From positions 195 to 64,194 of the forward strand of contig NZ_KB889686.1 in assembly GCF_000372745.1 (NCBI RefSeq): a stretch of 64,000 bases of DNA, given 5' to 3'. Positions 52,967 to 62,027 of the stretch are shown one piece after another (position 1 is the first letter of the stretch; every line of letters begins with the position of its first letter). The DNA is from Embleya scabrispora DSM 41855 (GTDB lineage: Bacteria; Actinomycetota; Actinomycetes; Streptomycetales; Streptomycetaceae). Both the position numbers and the translations under genes were made by a program. The notes under the pieces were generated by a model that was given only the letters and a program-made list of their open reading frames with translations, ran no database searches and was not told where the DNA came from.

Positions 52967-53341
52967 TCACCAGCGGGCGACGCGGCGGCCGTCTCGTTCG
53001 TGCCGGCGGCCCGGGAGGTCGATGATCTCGGCGCCGGCGGCACGGAAGCGCTCGGCCGTGGCGCGGGCCCGTTCCGGGTCGAGGGCGAAGACCCACAGAC
53101 CCGGTATCAGCACCGTCCGCACGACGCCGGCGATGACATCGGCCAGCAGGTTCTCCAACTCGGGCTGCTCCTCGCGCGAGGAGACACCGTTGTCCAGGCA
53201 CACCACCGGTCGGCTCAGACCGAGGCCCTGCGCGTACGCGGTCAGCGCGTTGCGATGGGCGGCCATCTCCCAGGGATCGCGGGGATAGCACCGTAGGTAG
53301 GCGACGGGTGCGCCGACGAACGCGGGGGAGACGGTCGTCAT
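52967..53341 (-). CDS. small resolvase-like protein
   Basis: A 124-residue stand-alone protein. VAYLRCYPRDPWEMAAHRNA then LENLLADVIAGVVRTVLI resembles the N-terminal fold of serine recombinases, but it lacks the HTH tail and the usual catalytic Ser (YxRxS) is changed to YLRCY. It is too small to be a full recombinase. It may be a regulator or an inactive homologue. The ATG at 53341 follows GGAAGGAATCAG. Confidence 0.6.
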   Translation of the reverse strand: MTTVSPAFVGAPVAYLRCYPRDPWEMAAHRNALTAYAQGLGLSRPVVCLDNGVSSREEQPELENLLADVIAGVVRTVLIPGLWVFALDPERARATAERFRAAGAEIIDLPGRRHERDGRRVARW

Positions 53342-53517
53342 GGCGACTGATTCCTTCCGACGATCGGCACGGACCCGCGGTCCCGCCTCGGCGCAAGTCA
53401 ACACCGTCCCGACCGAAAGGTCTATACCAATATTGTCATCTCGGAGTAACTCCCGGGGACCGGCCGGCCCGCTCTCGGCGCCGGCCCCCCGGCGGCCCGG
53501 GGACGTACCGTGAAGAG

Positions 53518-53778
53518 ATGAGCACCAACGATCCGGGCGGCCCCGGTGGCGGGGGTGCCACTCCGTCCGGGCCGGTTCCGTCCCAGCGCCGTCGACGCAA
53601 GCGCTACTTCGTGATGATGGGCATCTGCCTGCTGCTGTTCCTGCTGGCCGGCACGGTGGTCTACCGCTGGTCGTTCCCGGCCGCCGTGGGCATGACGGTG
53701 GTCGCGATGGCGATCCCTCCGTTCGCGGCGATCGTGGCCAATCGCCGTGAGCCCGGCGACCGGTGGTGGGACGAGTAG
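53518..53778 (+). CDS. DUF3099-type membrane protein
   Basis: An 86-residue protein: a Gly/Pro/Ser-rich leader, an RRRRKR basic stretch, and two transmembrane helices (FVMMGICLLLFLLAGTVVY, then AAVGMTVVAMAIPPFAAIVA), ending RREPGDRWWDE. The layout matches the DUF3099 family, small actinobacterial inner-membrane proteins of unknown function. The start is ATG 53518; the site AGAG lies just before. Confidence 0.78.
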   Translation: MSTNDPGGPGGGGATPSGPVPSQRRRRKRYFVMMGICLLLFLLAGTVVYRWSFPAAVGMTVVAMAIPPFAAIVANRREPGDRWWDE

Positions 53779-53962
53779 CGTCCGCCGTCCCGAAATCTCG
53801 GACCGGCGGTCGTGCGGTCACGGGACCGTCCGGTCGGCGATCGTGCGGTCACGGATTCGTCCCGACGCGGTGACAGTCGCCGGGACCACGAACCACGGCA
53901 ATCGTCCGACCCGTCCCAGCCATCGACCCGCGAGCGCGCGGGCAGGGGGGAAGGGGGCCGAG

Positions 53963-54229
53963 ATGCCCATCGATCCGGGTATGCAGGCGGCACAGCAGGC
54001 TCAGGCGTTCCAACACGACACCAACAGGCGAGTCTTTCGCGAGCAGGTGTCCGCCTACGACCGTCGCCGGCGCGGCGGGCGTTCGGGCGCCGGTGGCGTG
54101 TTCACGCTGCTGCTGGTGATCGGCGCGCTGGTCCTCGCCGCGAAGTACCCCGACCAGGCACACGACCTGGTCGACCGGGCCCGGCCGCTTCTGGACCGGG
54201 TACTCGGCTCGATCGACGACCTCCGCTGA
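53963..54229 (+). CDS. small single-span membrane protein
   Basis: An 88-residue frame from ATG 53963. It is a helical, Gln/Ala-rich N-terminus, a basic RRRRGG loop, one transmembrane helix (GVFTLLLVIGALVLAAKYP) and an amphipathic tail. There is no known domain. The start is preceded by GGGGG-type purines. I do not recognise a family; it may be a membrane-anchored regulator. Confidence 0.6.
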   Translation: MPIDPGMQAAQQAQAFQHDTNRRVFREQVSAYDRRRRGGRSGAGGVFTLLLVIGALVLAAKYPDQAHDLVDRARPLLDRVLGSIDDLR

Positions 54230-54412
54230 CCCGACCGAGCACGACGCCGGCGACGGGTCGATGCGGTCGGTGACGCAAGGGCGCGCCGTGCGTGCCCGGT
54301 TCGAGGGAAGTCGGACAACCGGGCAGTAGGGTCGGTGCCCGAGCGGCGAGTGCCGAGCGGCCGTCGAGTGGGGTCTGGCCGTGGGGCCGTCGGGCCAGGA
54401 GAGGACGTCGTC

Positions 54413-55282
54413 ATGGGACCAGTCATCGCGGTCACCGGAGCGAGCGGGCAGATCGGTGGCCGGGTCGCCCGCCGGCTTGCCGAGGCCGGCACGGCGCAGC
54501 GCCTGGTGGGCCGGGACGCGTCCCGGCTGCCCGACTTCGACGGTGCGGTCAAGGCTCCCCCGGCGTCGTACGACGACGGGGCCGCGATGCGGCGGGCCCT
54601 GGAGGGGGCGGACACGCTGTTTCTGGTCTCGGCCCGCGAGAGCGCCGATCGGGTCCGCGAGCACATCACCGCCGTGGACGCGGCGGTCGCGGTCGGCATC
54701 CGGCGGATCGTCTACGTGTCCTTCCAGAGCGCGGCGCCGGACGCGACCTTCACGTTCGCGCGCGACCACTGGCACACCGAGCAGCACATCCGGGACACCG
54801 GGCTGCGCCACACGTTCCTGCGCGACAGCCTGTACCTGGCCGTGCTGCCCGCCATGGTCGGCGCCTACGGGGCCATCCGCGGCCCGGGCGGGCAGGGGCG
54901 GATCGCGGCGGTGGCACACGACGACATCGCGGACGCGGCGGCGGCCGTACTGCTCGGCGGCGACGCGCACGACCACCTCACCTACGACCTCACCGGCCCC
55001 GAGGCGATCACCCTCGCGGAGGCGGCGGCCGTGTTGACCCGCTTCACCGGGAGACTGATCGAGTACATCGCGGAGTCCCGGGACCAGGCGTACGCCTCGC
55101 GCGCGCAGTACAACGCGCCGGCCTGGGAGATGGCGGGTTGGGTGACCTCGTACGAGGCGATCGCCACCGGCGAGATGGCCAAGGTCTCCACCGCGATCCC
55201 GATGCTCACCGGCCGGCCCGCGCAGAACCTGGCCGGCTACCTGACCACGCACCCGCAGGCGTGGGAGCACCTCAAGGCGTAG
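54413..55282 (+). CDS. NmrA/atypical SDR-family NAD(P)-binding protein
   Basis: 289 residues with an N-terminal dinucleotide loop VIAVTGASGQIGGRVARRL and a GADTLFLVSARESADRV segment after the fourth strand. YVSFQSAAP is near the usual catalytic position but lacks YxxxK, as in NmrA and NAD(P)H-azoreductase-type atypical SDRs. It may act as a redox sensor or reduce a small quinone-like substrate. The ATG at 54413 is preceded by GGAGAGGA. Confidence 0.87.
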   Translation: MGPVIAVTGASGQIGGRVARRLAEAGTAQRLVGRDASRLPDFDGAVKAPPASYDDGAAMRRALEGADTLFLVSARESADRVREHITAVDAAVAVGIRRIVYVSFQSAAPDATFTFARDHWHTEQHIRDTGLRHTFLRDSLYLAVLPAMVGAYGAIRGPGGQGRIAAVAHDDIADAAAAVLLGGDAHDHLTYDLTGPEAITLAEAAAVLTRFTGRLIEYIAESRDQAYASRAQYNAPAWEMAGWVTSYEAIATGEMAKVSTAIPMLTGRPAQNLAGYLTTHPQAWEHLKA

Positions 55283-55415
55283 CGTCCGACGGCGCAGAGG
55301 GCGAGGGCGCCTCGAGACGTGGCGTGCCCGACGGCACACGAGCCGGACCGGCGGCGACTCCCCCGAGCGGCCGTGCCCGGGTGCGGCCCGCTCCGGAGCC
55401 GGTTCTGCTGGGCCT

Positions 55416-55613
55416 ATGCACCCCAAGCACCCGATCATCGAGCTGACCGAGTTGTTGATGCGCGAGACGGACCTGCCGCAGGATCGCGCGAGTGCCCTCG
55501 TGCAACGAATCTGGGACGCGGGCGTGGCCGAGGGCACCCGCCGGATGACGGAGGATCTCGCCGCCGCCAACCGGGAGACCGCGGAGCTGCGCCGCGCGCT
55601 CGACGACCAGTGA
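55416..55613 (+). CDS. small helical hypothetical protein
   Basis: A 65-residue frame (MHPKHPIIELTELLMRETDL, then AAANRETAELRRALDDQ). It is helical throughout with leucine at regular spacing, perhaps a short coiled coil. It has no domain match. No good ribosome site precedes ATG 55416. It may be a real short gene, or noise. Confidence 0.45.
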   Translation: MHPKHPIIELTELLMRETDLPQDRASALVQRIWDAGVAEGTRRMTEDLAAANRETAELRRALDDQ

Positions 55614-55647
55614 CCGTGAGCCGGGCAGCCCCGCTGCTCGACGCCGT

Positions 55648-55691
55648 GGGCGTGGTGTCCCCGTTCGGGGTCGGAGCGGGACACCACGCCC
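55648..55691. terminator. 14-bp stem-loop between convergent small genes
   Basis: GGGCGTGGTGTCCC (55648-55661) pairs exactly with GGGACACCACGCCC (55678-55691), with a 16-base loop. It sits between the plus-strand small gene and the minus-strand secreted-peptide gene and could end both. Confidence 0.65.
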
Positions 55692-55712
55692 GCCCGGCAC
55701 CCGGGCGGCGCG

Positions 55713-55901
55713 CTACAGCGGCAGCGCGTTCGGGAGCGGGCTGACGGTGTTCAGGGTGTTCAGGCCGTCCGGATAGACGACGCTCGGGACACCGGCGACC
55801 CGGCCGCTGTTCGGGGTCGGCTCGTGCGCGTGGGCGGCGGATGCGCCGAAGGTCACGGCGAGGGCGGTGCCGGCCACTGCGGCGGCGATGTGCTTGATCA
55901 T
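55713..55901 (-). CDS. small secreted peptide
   Basis: 62 residues with a clear Sec signal (MIKHIAAAVAGTALAVTFGA then SAAHAHEPTPN). Cleavage after AHA leaves a mature peptide of about 37 residues ending NTLNTVSPLPNALPL. It has no cysteines and no known family. Short secreted peptides like this in actinomycetes can be surface, signalling or antagonist factors; none is shown here. Confidence 0.7.
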   Translation of the reverse strand: MIKHIAAAVAGTALAVTFGASAAHAHEPTPNSGRVAGVPSVVYPDGLNTLNTVSPLPNALPL

Positions 55902-56073
55902 GCCCGGCCCAACGAGATCACGGGCACTTGGTCACCGCATGGCGCTCACCCGGACGGCCCGGTTCACCTGTTCGGCATTCGTAGCCCGCCGCGCACCGGG
56001 AACAGGAGCAGCGACTCGGAGGAGGGGTGCGGATGGCGGAGCACCGGAGCCGGCCGGCCGGCGGCGTGGCCCG

Positions 56074-56886
56074 ATGATGCACGGCGGTCGGCTGCCGATG
56101 GGCCTGGTGTTCGCGTCGCTGCTGCTCACCTTCCTGGTGACGCGGACCATCACCCGACTGATCCGGGCCGGTCGGGGTCCCTTTCGCAACGTCAGCAGCG
56201 GCGGTGTGCACATCCATCACGTGGTACCCGGCATCGTGCTCGTCCTGATCGGCGGATTCCTCGCGGTCGGCACCGGCGAATACCTGGTCGCCCGGGCGGT
56301 CGCGGGGGTGGTGCTGGGGATCGGCGCGGGGCTGGTGCTGGACGAGTTCGGGATGATCGTGCACCTGGCCGACGTGTACTGGACCGAGCAGGGTCGGATC
56401 TCGATCGAGGCCACCGTGTTGACCGTCGCCGCGGTCGGCTTGGCGGCGAGCGGGTTCGTGCCCTTCGACGCGACGCCGGAGGGCGACGCCATCGACGATC
56501 GCGTGGCGTGGGTGGTCGTGTTGCTGCTCGATGTGGTGATGGCCGCGATCACCTTCGCCAAGGGCAAGGTCGGCACCGGCGTGATCGGCGTGTTCATCCC
56601 GATCGTCAACATCGTCGCGGGGATCCGACTGGCCCGACCCGGTTCGCCGTGGGCCCGGCGGTACTACCGCGACAAGCCCCGCAAGCTGCGCCGCGCCACC
56701 GCGCGGGCGGCTCGCCGCGATGCCCGCTGGAAGCCGATCCGCCGCCGTTTCGAGGACACCATCGCGGGCCGACTGGTGGTCGCACCCGCTCTCCCGTCCG
56801 TGGCACCGACGCCCGAACCACGGGGACGACGCGAGGTCCACGGCGCGCGCCACACCTGGCGCCGGGTGGGGGCGGGCGCCGGGTGA
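56074..56886 (+). CDS. hypothetical multi-span membrane protein
   Basis: 270 residues from ATG 56074. There are about six membrane helices (LVFASLLLTFLVT, HHVVPGIVLVLIGGFLAVG, AVAGVVLGIGAGLVLDEFG, EATVLTVAAVGLAASGFVP, VAWVVVLLLDVVMAAITFA, GVIGVFIPIVNIVAG) and a basic C-terminal tail with RRYYRDKPRKLRR. It has HIHH in the first loop and a conserved-looking Asp/Glu in helix three. There is no named family. Many actinobacterial homologues of this length probably exist; I recognise none by function. Confidence 0.72.
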   Translation: MMHGGRLPMGLVFASLLLTFLVTRTITRLIRAGRGPFRNVSSGGVHIHHVVPGIVLVLIGGFLAVGTGEYLVARAVAGVVLGIGAGLVLDEFGMIVHLADVYWTEQGRISIEATVLTVAAVGLAASGFVPFDATPEGDAIDDRVAWVVVLLLDVVMAAITFAKGKVGTGVIGVFIPIVNIVAGIRLARPGSPWARRYYRDKPRKLRRATARAARRDARWKPIRRRFEDTIAGRLVVAPALPSVAPTPEPRGRREVHGARHTWRRVGAGAG

Positions 56887-57078
56887 TCGGGCACGGCGCT
56901 CCGGGCGCAGGGTAACCGGGGCGGCGCGCGCCCGACGCCGCGACGCCGCACACGTCACGTGCTCCGGGACCGGTGACCCCGCCCCCGGTCATGCGTTCGA
57001 CAGGGGTGGAAGTCGTGCCAGCCCCGGAGGTCGGGAGCCCCGTTTCAGGGCCACGAAGGCGTCACGGGGGGGTGTCGT

Positions 57079-57786
57079 CTAGCCGAGTTGGTCGCCGGTG
57101 TAGCGGAAGATCGCATTGCCGGGGTTGACTCCCCAGACGTTGCCGTCGATGCCGGCGCCGATGTCACTCAGCACGCCGGGGATCTTCACCCAGGGGTTGG
57201 CGTCGTGGTTGGTGAAGCGGTAGACGCTTCCGGCGGAGTCCAGGCCCCAGACGTTGCTGCGGGATCCGGCGGAGACGCGCACCAGGCTTCCGCTGATCTT
57301 GACCCAGTGGTTCGCGGAGGCGTCCTGGTCGCCGATGTAGCGGAAGATCTCGTTGCCCTTGTTGACTCCCCACACGGTGCCGTCGGCGGCGACGCCGATG
57401 TCGCTGAGGACTCCGGGGATCCTCACCCAGGGGTTCTTGTCGTCGTTGGTGTACCGATAGATGCTCCCGGCGGAGTCCAGGCCCCACACGATGGTCCGTG
57501 AGCCGGCGGAGATGCGCACCAGGCTGCCGGGGATCTTGACCCAGTGATTCGCCGAGTCCCGGTCACCGATGTAGCGGAAGATCTCGTTCCCGGCGTTGAC
57601 CCCCCACACGGTGCCGTCGGCCGCGGCGCCGATGTCGCTGAGGACCCCGGGGATCCTCACCCAGGGGTTGTTGTCGTCGTTGGTGAACCGGTAGACGCTT
57701 CCGGCGGAGTCCAGTCCCCACACGATCGTGCGCGACCCCACCGAGATCGCGGTGAGACTGCCGGTGATCGTCTTCCAATCGGCCAT
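57079..57786 (-). CDS. tectonin-repeat (TECPR-like) beta-propeller protein
   Basis: 235 residues with three tandem units of about 78 residues, each made of two blades: WGLDSAGSVYRFTN and then GTVWGVNAGNEIFRY. Trp-Gly pairs recur at 23, 61, 101, 139, 180 and 218, so it is a six-bladed tectonin propeller as in fungal/slime-mould lectins and TECPR proteins. The units are highly alike, indicating recent internal duplication. It has no signal peptide, so secretion or a cytosolic lectin-like role is unclear. The ligand (glycan or lipid) is unknown. Confidence 0.87.
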   Translation of the reverse strand: MADWKTITGSLTAISVGSRTIVWGLDSAGSVYRFTNDDNNPWVRIPGVLSDIGAAADGTVWGVNAGNEIFRYIGDRDSANHWVKIPGSLVRISAGSRTIVWGLDSAGSIYRYTNDDKNPWVRIPGVLSDIGVAADGTVWGVNKGNEIFRYIGDQDASANHWVKISGSLVRVSAGSRSNVWGLDSAGSVYRFTNHDANPWVKIPGVLSDIGAGIDGNVWGVNPGNAIFRYTGDQLG

Positions 57787-58093
57787 GTCGAATCCTCCCC
57801 TTGATGCCGGACGTTCACCGGATACCTACGGAGAACACGACCCGACCAAACGGTTCGATCATCGAATGGCCGGAACGATCACCCCGGGCCCGTCACCCGT
57901 CGCCCGATCACTCCAGGTACACGATCCGGCACGCGAAGACGTCCCCGGAGGGCTTGGCCGAAAGCCCTGTCCCGCGAACGAGGGACTGGACACGACGGCC
58001 CACCCGTGCCTCCCGGCGACAGACGATCGATCGCCGATTCCGGAGGACCGCATGCCGCGGGACGTCGAGTTCGACCCCCCGCCCCCACCCGGA

Positions 58094-59890
58094 TCAGCCC
58101 GGACCCCGAGTCGCCGCGGACGTGGCGGTCGGGCGTTGGCGTGCGGCCAGGACCGCGATGTCGTCCTCGGGCTTGTCGGTGATCATGCGTGCGATCAGCG
58201 TGTCGACCAGACGCACCAGTGGGGTCTCGGCGGTCAGCCCCACCCGGGTCAGCCGTTGCAGCGACTCGCCGATGTCCTCGCCCCGGCGCTCGATCAGGCC
58301 GTCGGTGTACATCACCAGGACCCGCTCGGGTTCGCCGCGCCGGCGCACCGAGGTGTAGCCGCCGAACCCGGTGCCCAGCGGCGGCCCCACGGGGACGTCG
58401 ACGAGTTCCGCCGCGTCACCCGGACCGACCAGCAGCGGCGGCAGGTGGCCGGCGCTGGCGAAGGTGACCGTACCCGCCGCCGGGTCGACCAGGACCAGCA
58501 GGCAGCTGGCCACCCGTTCGATGCCCGCCTTGGTACTGGTGCGGTCCACCGCCGCCAGGATCTCGTGCGGCTCCAGGTCGGAGCGCGCCTGTACCCGCAG
58601 CAGTGCCCGGAACTGGCTCATCTCCACCGCGGCCTGCACCCCGTGTCCCATCACGTCGCCGACCGCGAGCAGCGTGCGACCGCCGCTGAGCGCGACCGCG
58701 TCGTACCAGTCGCCGCCCACCTCGACGCTGCTGCCCGCGGGTCGGTAGCGCGAGGCCAGCTCGATGTCCGGGTGAGGTGCGTCCGGGGCGGCCAGCAGCG
58801 CGTGCTGGAGGGCGAGCGCGATGTCGTGCTCGTGCGCGTAGCGGCGGGCGTTGTCCACGCTGACCGCCCCGCGCCGGGCCAGGTCCCGGGCCAGCACCAC
58901 GTCCTCGGTGGAGAACGCCTGCGCCGTGCCGTGGCGGGCCAGGGTGACCATGCCGATCGCGCTGCCCCGGGCGACCAGCGGCAGGGCCACGATCGAGTGC
59001 AGGCCGACCGAGCGGAAGATGTCGACCCGGTCGGGGCTGGACACCTCGCGGGCCAGTTCCTCGTCGCTCACCCGGTTGACCACCACCGGGCTGCGCTCGC
59101 TCAGGGCGCGCGGCACCATCGAGCCCTGTTGGTAGTCCACGTTCTCGCCGGGTCGGCGCAGGATCGCGGCCTGCTCGGCCATCCCCGGCCGGTGCGACAG
59201 GGCGGCGCGCCACATCCGGACCATGTCCTGCGGCGCGTGCGGGGTGCCGTTGGCGCCCTCGACCGCGAACACGTCCACCGCGGCCACGTCGCCGAGCTCG
59301 GCGACGAAGAGTTCGGCCAGCTCCTCGCAGGTCTCCACCAGGTCGAGGGTGGTGCCGACCCGGGTCGCGGCCGCGTCCAGGAAGGACAGGCGCCGACGGG
59401 CCGCGTCCAGTTCCATCCGGGTGCGGTGGGACTCGGAGACCTCGAGGATGACGCCGGCCAGGCCGACCACCACGCCATCGTGCTCCAGGCGGTGATAGGC
59501 GCCGTGCCACCAGCGGCGGTCGAACGGGCCCGCGTGGGTAACTCCGGTGGAGGTGGCCTCGCGGGCCACGCCGTCGCGCAGCACCGCCCGCAGGATCTCC
59601 TCCTGGGCGTCCACGTCCGGAAGCACCTGGCCGATGGTCCGGCCCAGGTGCTCCTCGGCCGAGACGCCGTTCATCCGGGCCAGGGCCGGGTTGACGTAGA
59701 GGTAGCGCAGACCGGGGCTCATCACCGCGATCGCGGCGCGCGTGCCGTCCAAGAGGCCCTGCAACACCGCGTAGGCGCCGACCTCGCGCGAGTCGGTGCC
59801 TACGGCCCCGACCAGGCGTGCCACCGCACCGGTCACGGCGTCGACCTCCGGCGCCGTCATCGGCGGGTCCGCGAACTCGTCCAGCGCCAC
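58094..59890 (-). CDS. PAS-GAF-PP2C (SpoIIE/RsbU-type) serine phosphatase
   Basis: 598 residues. An N-terminal PAS-like domain (YLYVNPALARMNGVSAEEHL) is followed by a GAF-like region (LVETCEELAELFVAELGDVAA, then VALPLVARGSAIGMVTLARHG). The C-terminal SpoIIE PP2C domain (GGDWYDA, AVGDVMGHGVQAAVEMSQFR, SAGHLPPL, YTDGLIERR) holds the Mn-binding aspartates. Such proteins dephosphorylate an anti-anti-sigma factor in response to a small-molecule or redox signal, freeing a stress sigma factor. No partner gene is adjacent. It is a lone transcription unit. Confidence 0.9.
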   Translation of the reverse strand: MALDEFADPPMTAPEVDAVTGAVARLVGAVGTDSREVGAYAVLQGLLDGTRAAIAVMSPGLRYLYVNPALARMNGVSAEEHLGRTIGQVLPDVDAQEEILRAVLRDGVAREATSTGVTHAGPFDRRWWHGAYHRLEHDGVVVGLAGVILEVSESHRTRMELDAARRRLSFLDAAATRVGTTLDLVETCEELAELFVAELGDVAAVDVFAVEGANGTPHAPQDMVRMWRAALSHRPGMAEQAAILRRPGENVDYQQGSMVPRALSERSPVVVNRVSDEELAREVSSPDRVDIFRSVGLHSIVALPLVARGSAIGMVTLARHGTAQAFSTEDVVLARDLARRGAVSVDNARRYAHEHDIALALQHALLAAPDAPHPDIELASRYRPAGSSVEVGGDWYDAVALSGGRTLLAVGDVMGHGVQAAVEMSQFRALLRVQARSDLEPHEILAAVDRTSTKAGIERVASCLLVLVDPAAGTVTFASAGHLPPLLVGPGDAAELVDVPVGPPLGTGFGGYTSVRRRGEPERVLVMYTDGLIERRGEDIGESLQRLTRVGLTAETPLVRLVDTLIARMITDKPEDDIAVLAARQRPTATSAATRGPG

Positions 59891-60003
59891 GCCTGTCCTC
59901 TCCAGCCCCGGGTCCCGCGAGGCGCCCGGCTCCCGGAAGCCGCCCTTCGGGTTCCAGTCTGGGCCACGGGAACCCGAACGCGCGAGCGGCAGGCCGCGCG
60001 GCG

Positions 60004-61359
60004 TTACACCATCGTGGCCAGGATCTCCTCGACCATGGCCATGGTCGTACCCGGATGCAGGAACGCGAAGCGGGCCACCGTCTCACCCTCCCAACCGGTG
60101 GGTGTGACGAAACCGATCTGGCCGGCGAGCAGCCGATGCGACCACTTCAGGTAGTCGTCGGCGCTCCACCCGGTGCGACGGAACAGTACGGCGGACAGCT
60201 CCGGGTCGCGGATCAGTTCCAGGTTCGGGGTGGCGCGGATCAGCTCCGCGGTGTCCCGGGCCAGGGTGAGCGCGGTCTCGATGGCCTCGGTGTACGCGTC
60301 GGTGCCGTGCACCGCGAGCGAGAACCACAGCGGCAGGCCGCGGGCCCGGCGGGTGAGGTGGTAGGCGTAGTCGGTCGGGTTCCACTCCTCGGGCGCGTCG
60401 GTGTGCAGGACGTCGAGGTAGGACGCGTCCTGGGTGTGCACGCCGCGGGCCAAGCCCGGGTTGCGGTACACCAGCGCCGCGCAGTCGAACGGCGCGAACA
60501 GCCACTTGTGCGGGTCGACCACGAAGGAGTCGGCCAGCTCGATCCCGTCGTAACGGGCGCGCACGCTGGGCGCGAGCAGGCCCGCGCCGCCGTAGGCACC
60601 GTCCACGTGGAACCACAGGTCGCGCTCGCGGGCGACCGCGCCGATCCCGGCCAGGTCGTCGATGATGCCCGCGTTGGTCGTGCCGGCGGTGGCGACCACG
60701 CCCACCACGTCGTCGGCGTCCGGATCGGCGTCCAGCGCGGCGCGCAGCGCCTCGCCGGTGAGGCGGTGGTCGGTGGTCTTCACCACGAGCGGTTCCATGC
60801 CGATGATGTGCAGCGTGTTGCCGATCGAGGAGTGCGCCTGGTCGCTGACCGCGATCCGCAGGCGCTCCCGGGCGGTGGCGCCGGTACGTCGCCGACCCAT
60901 GTCCCGGGCGACCACGAGCGCGGACAGGTTGCCCGCCGAGCCGCCGCTGACGAAGCAGCCGCCGGCACTCGCGGGCAGTCCGGCCAGGTCCGCGATCAGT
61001 CGCAGTACCTGGTTCTCGGCGGCCACCGCGCCGGCCGCCTCCAGCCAGGAGATGCCCTGGAGCGACGCGCACGAGACGACCATGTCGAAGAGCAGCGCGG
61101 CCTTGGTCGGCGCGGCCGGGATGAAGGAGAGGAAGCGCGGGCTGTCGCAGGAGATGACCGCCGGCGCGAGCTGGTCGGCGTAGATCGACAACACGTCGCC
61201 CGGGTCGTTGCCGTGCGCGCCGATCAGGCCGTCGAGCGCGCGGTCGAGCTTGTCCTTGCGCCCGGGGTGGTCCAGCGGCACCGGGTCCAGGGCGAGTCGC
61301 TCACGCATGTAGTCGAAGACCAGGTCGGCGAGGGCGGGATCGTACCGGTGCATGCGCAT
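60004..61359 (-). CDS. group II PLP-dependent decarboxylase (aromatic or diaminobutyrate type)
   Basis: 451 residues. GGSAGNLSALVVARDMGRR is the PLP-phosphate cup. FHVDGAYGGAGLL contains the pyridine-contact Asp. SFVVDPHKWLFAPFDCAAL carries the PLP lysine at about residue 285. The length and segments fit the aromatic-L-amino-acid or diaminobutyrate decarboxylase branch rather than GadB at 11.1 kb. The substrate is not determined. It follows the Lrp-type gene on the same strand with a 200-base gap, so that regulator may control it. Confidence 0.88.
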   Translation of the reverse strand: MRMHRYDPALADLVFDYMRERLALDPVPLDHPGRKDKLDRALDGLIGAHGNDPGDVLSIYADQLAPAVISCDSPRFLSFIPAAPTKAALLFDMVVSCASLQGISWLEAAGAVAAENQVLRLIADLAGLPASAGGCFVSGGSAGNLSALVVARDMGRRRTGATARERLRIAVSDQAHSSIGNTLHIIGMEPLVVKTTDHRLTGEALRAALDADPDADDVVGVVATAGTTNAGIIDDLAGIGAVARERDLWFHVDGAYGGAGLLAPSVRARYDGIELADSFVVDPHKWLFAPFDCAALVYRNPGLARGVHTQDASYLDVLHTDAPEEWNPTDYAYHLTRRARGLPLWFSLAVHGTDAYTEAIETALTLARDTAELIRATPNLELIRDPELSAVLFRRTGWSADDYLKWSHRLLAGQIGFVTPTGWEGETVARFAFLHPGTTMAMVEEILATMV

Positions 61360-61559
61360 ACGGGACTCGGCAATCTCTCGGCGCGTTCGGGCGAGACACC
61401 CGCGCAGGGTTGGGTGCCCGCGAGGGGGGCGTTTCCCGCGCGGGTGGCGTTCTCACGAAAGCCGGATGAGGGTGCCGGGTCGGTCTGCACCGGCAGCTCA
61501 AAGCCTACGTACGGGTGTGCGATCGGGCCAAGAGGTTGATCTTGCGCGCCGACGCCGAT

Positions 61560-62027
61560 CTATTGCGTCTCCACTCCCTGCCAGGCCGTTCCGTTGCGCC
61601 TGACCAGCCGGGAAAGCACGACACAGCTCTTCGAGCGCACCACGAACGGTTCCGCGGCGATCCGCTCCAGGACCTGCTCGAAGTGCTGCACGTCGGCGGC
61701 GAGCAGGTGGATCACCGCGTCCGCGTCCCCCGTGACGGTGCTGGCGGAGACCACCTCGGGAAACTTCGCGAGCGCCTTGCCGATCTCGCTCGGCGAGGTG
61801 CGCCCGACGCAGTACAGCTCGACGAACGCCTCGGTGGTCCAGCCGAGCGCGGCGGGTTCGACGGACGCGGAGAAGCCGGTGATCACGCCGGCGGCCAGCA
61901 GCCGGTCCACCCGCCGCTTGACCGCGGACGCGGACAGCCCGACCCGGGTGCCGATCTCGGCGTAGGTCGAGCGCGCGTCGTCGATGAGCGCAGTGATGAT
62001 CCGGCTGTCCAACGGGTCCAGCGCCAT
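61560..62027 (-). CDS. Lrp/AsnC-family transcriptional regulator
   Basis: 155 residues from ATG 62027 after CAGGAGA. An HTH domain (LIDDARSTYAEIGTRVGLSA then SAVKRRVDRLL) is followed by an AsnC ligand domain (ASTVTGDADAVIHLLAADVQ). Lrp/AsnC proteins respond to amino acids and often control the gene next to them. The adjacent PLP decarboxylase on the same strand is the obvious candidate. Confidence 0.9.
   Translation of the reverse strand: MALDPLDSRIITALIDDARSTYAEIGTRVGLSASAVKRRVDRLLAAGVITGFSASVEPAALGWTTEAFVELYCVGRTSPSEIGKALAKFPEVVSASTVTGDADAVIHLLAADVQHFEQVLERIAAEPFVVRSKSCVVLSRLVRRNGTAWQGVETQ

Noticed and set aside
57728-60154. An 808-codon plus-strand open frame opposite the SpoIIE phosphatase
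   Set aside because: It has no family motifs and mirrors the codon bias of the minus-strand gene.
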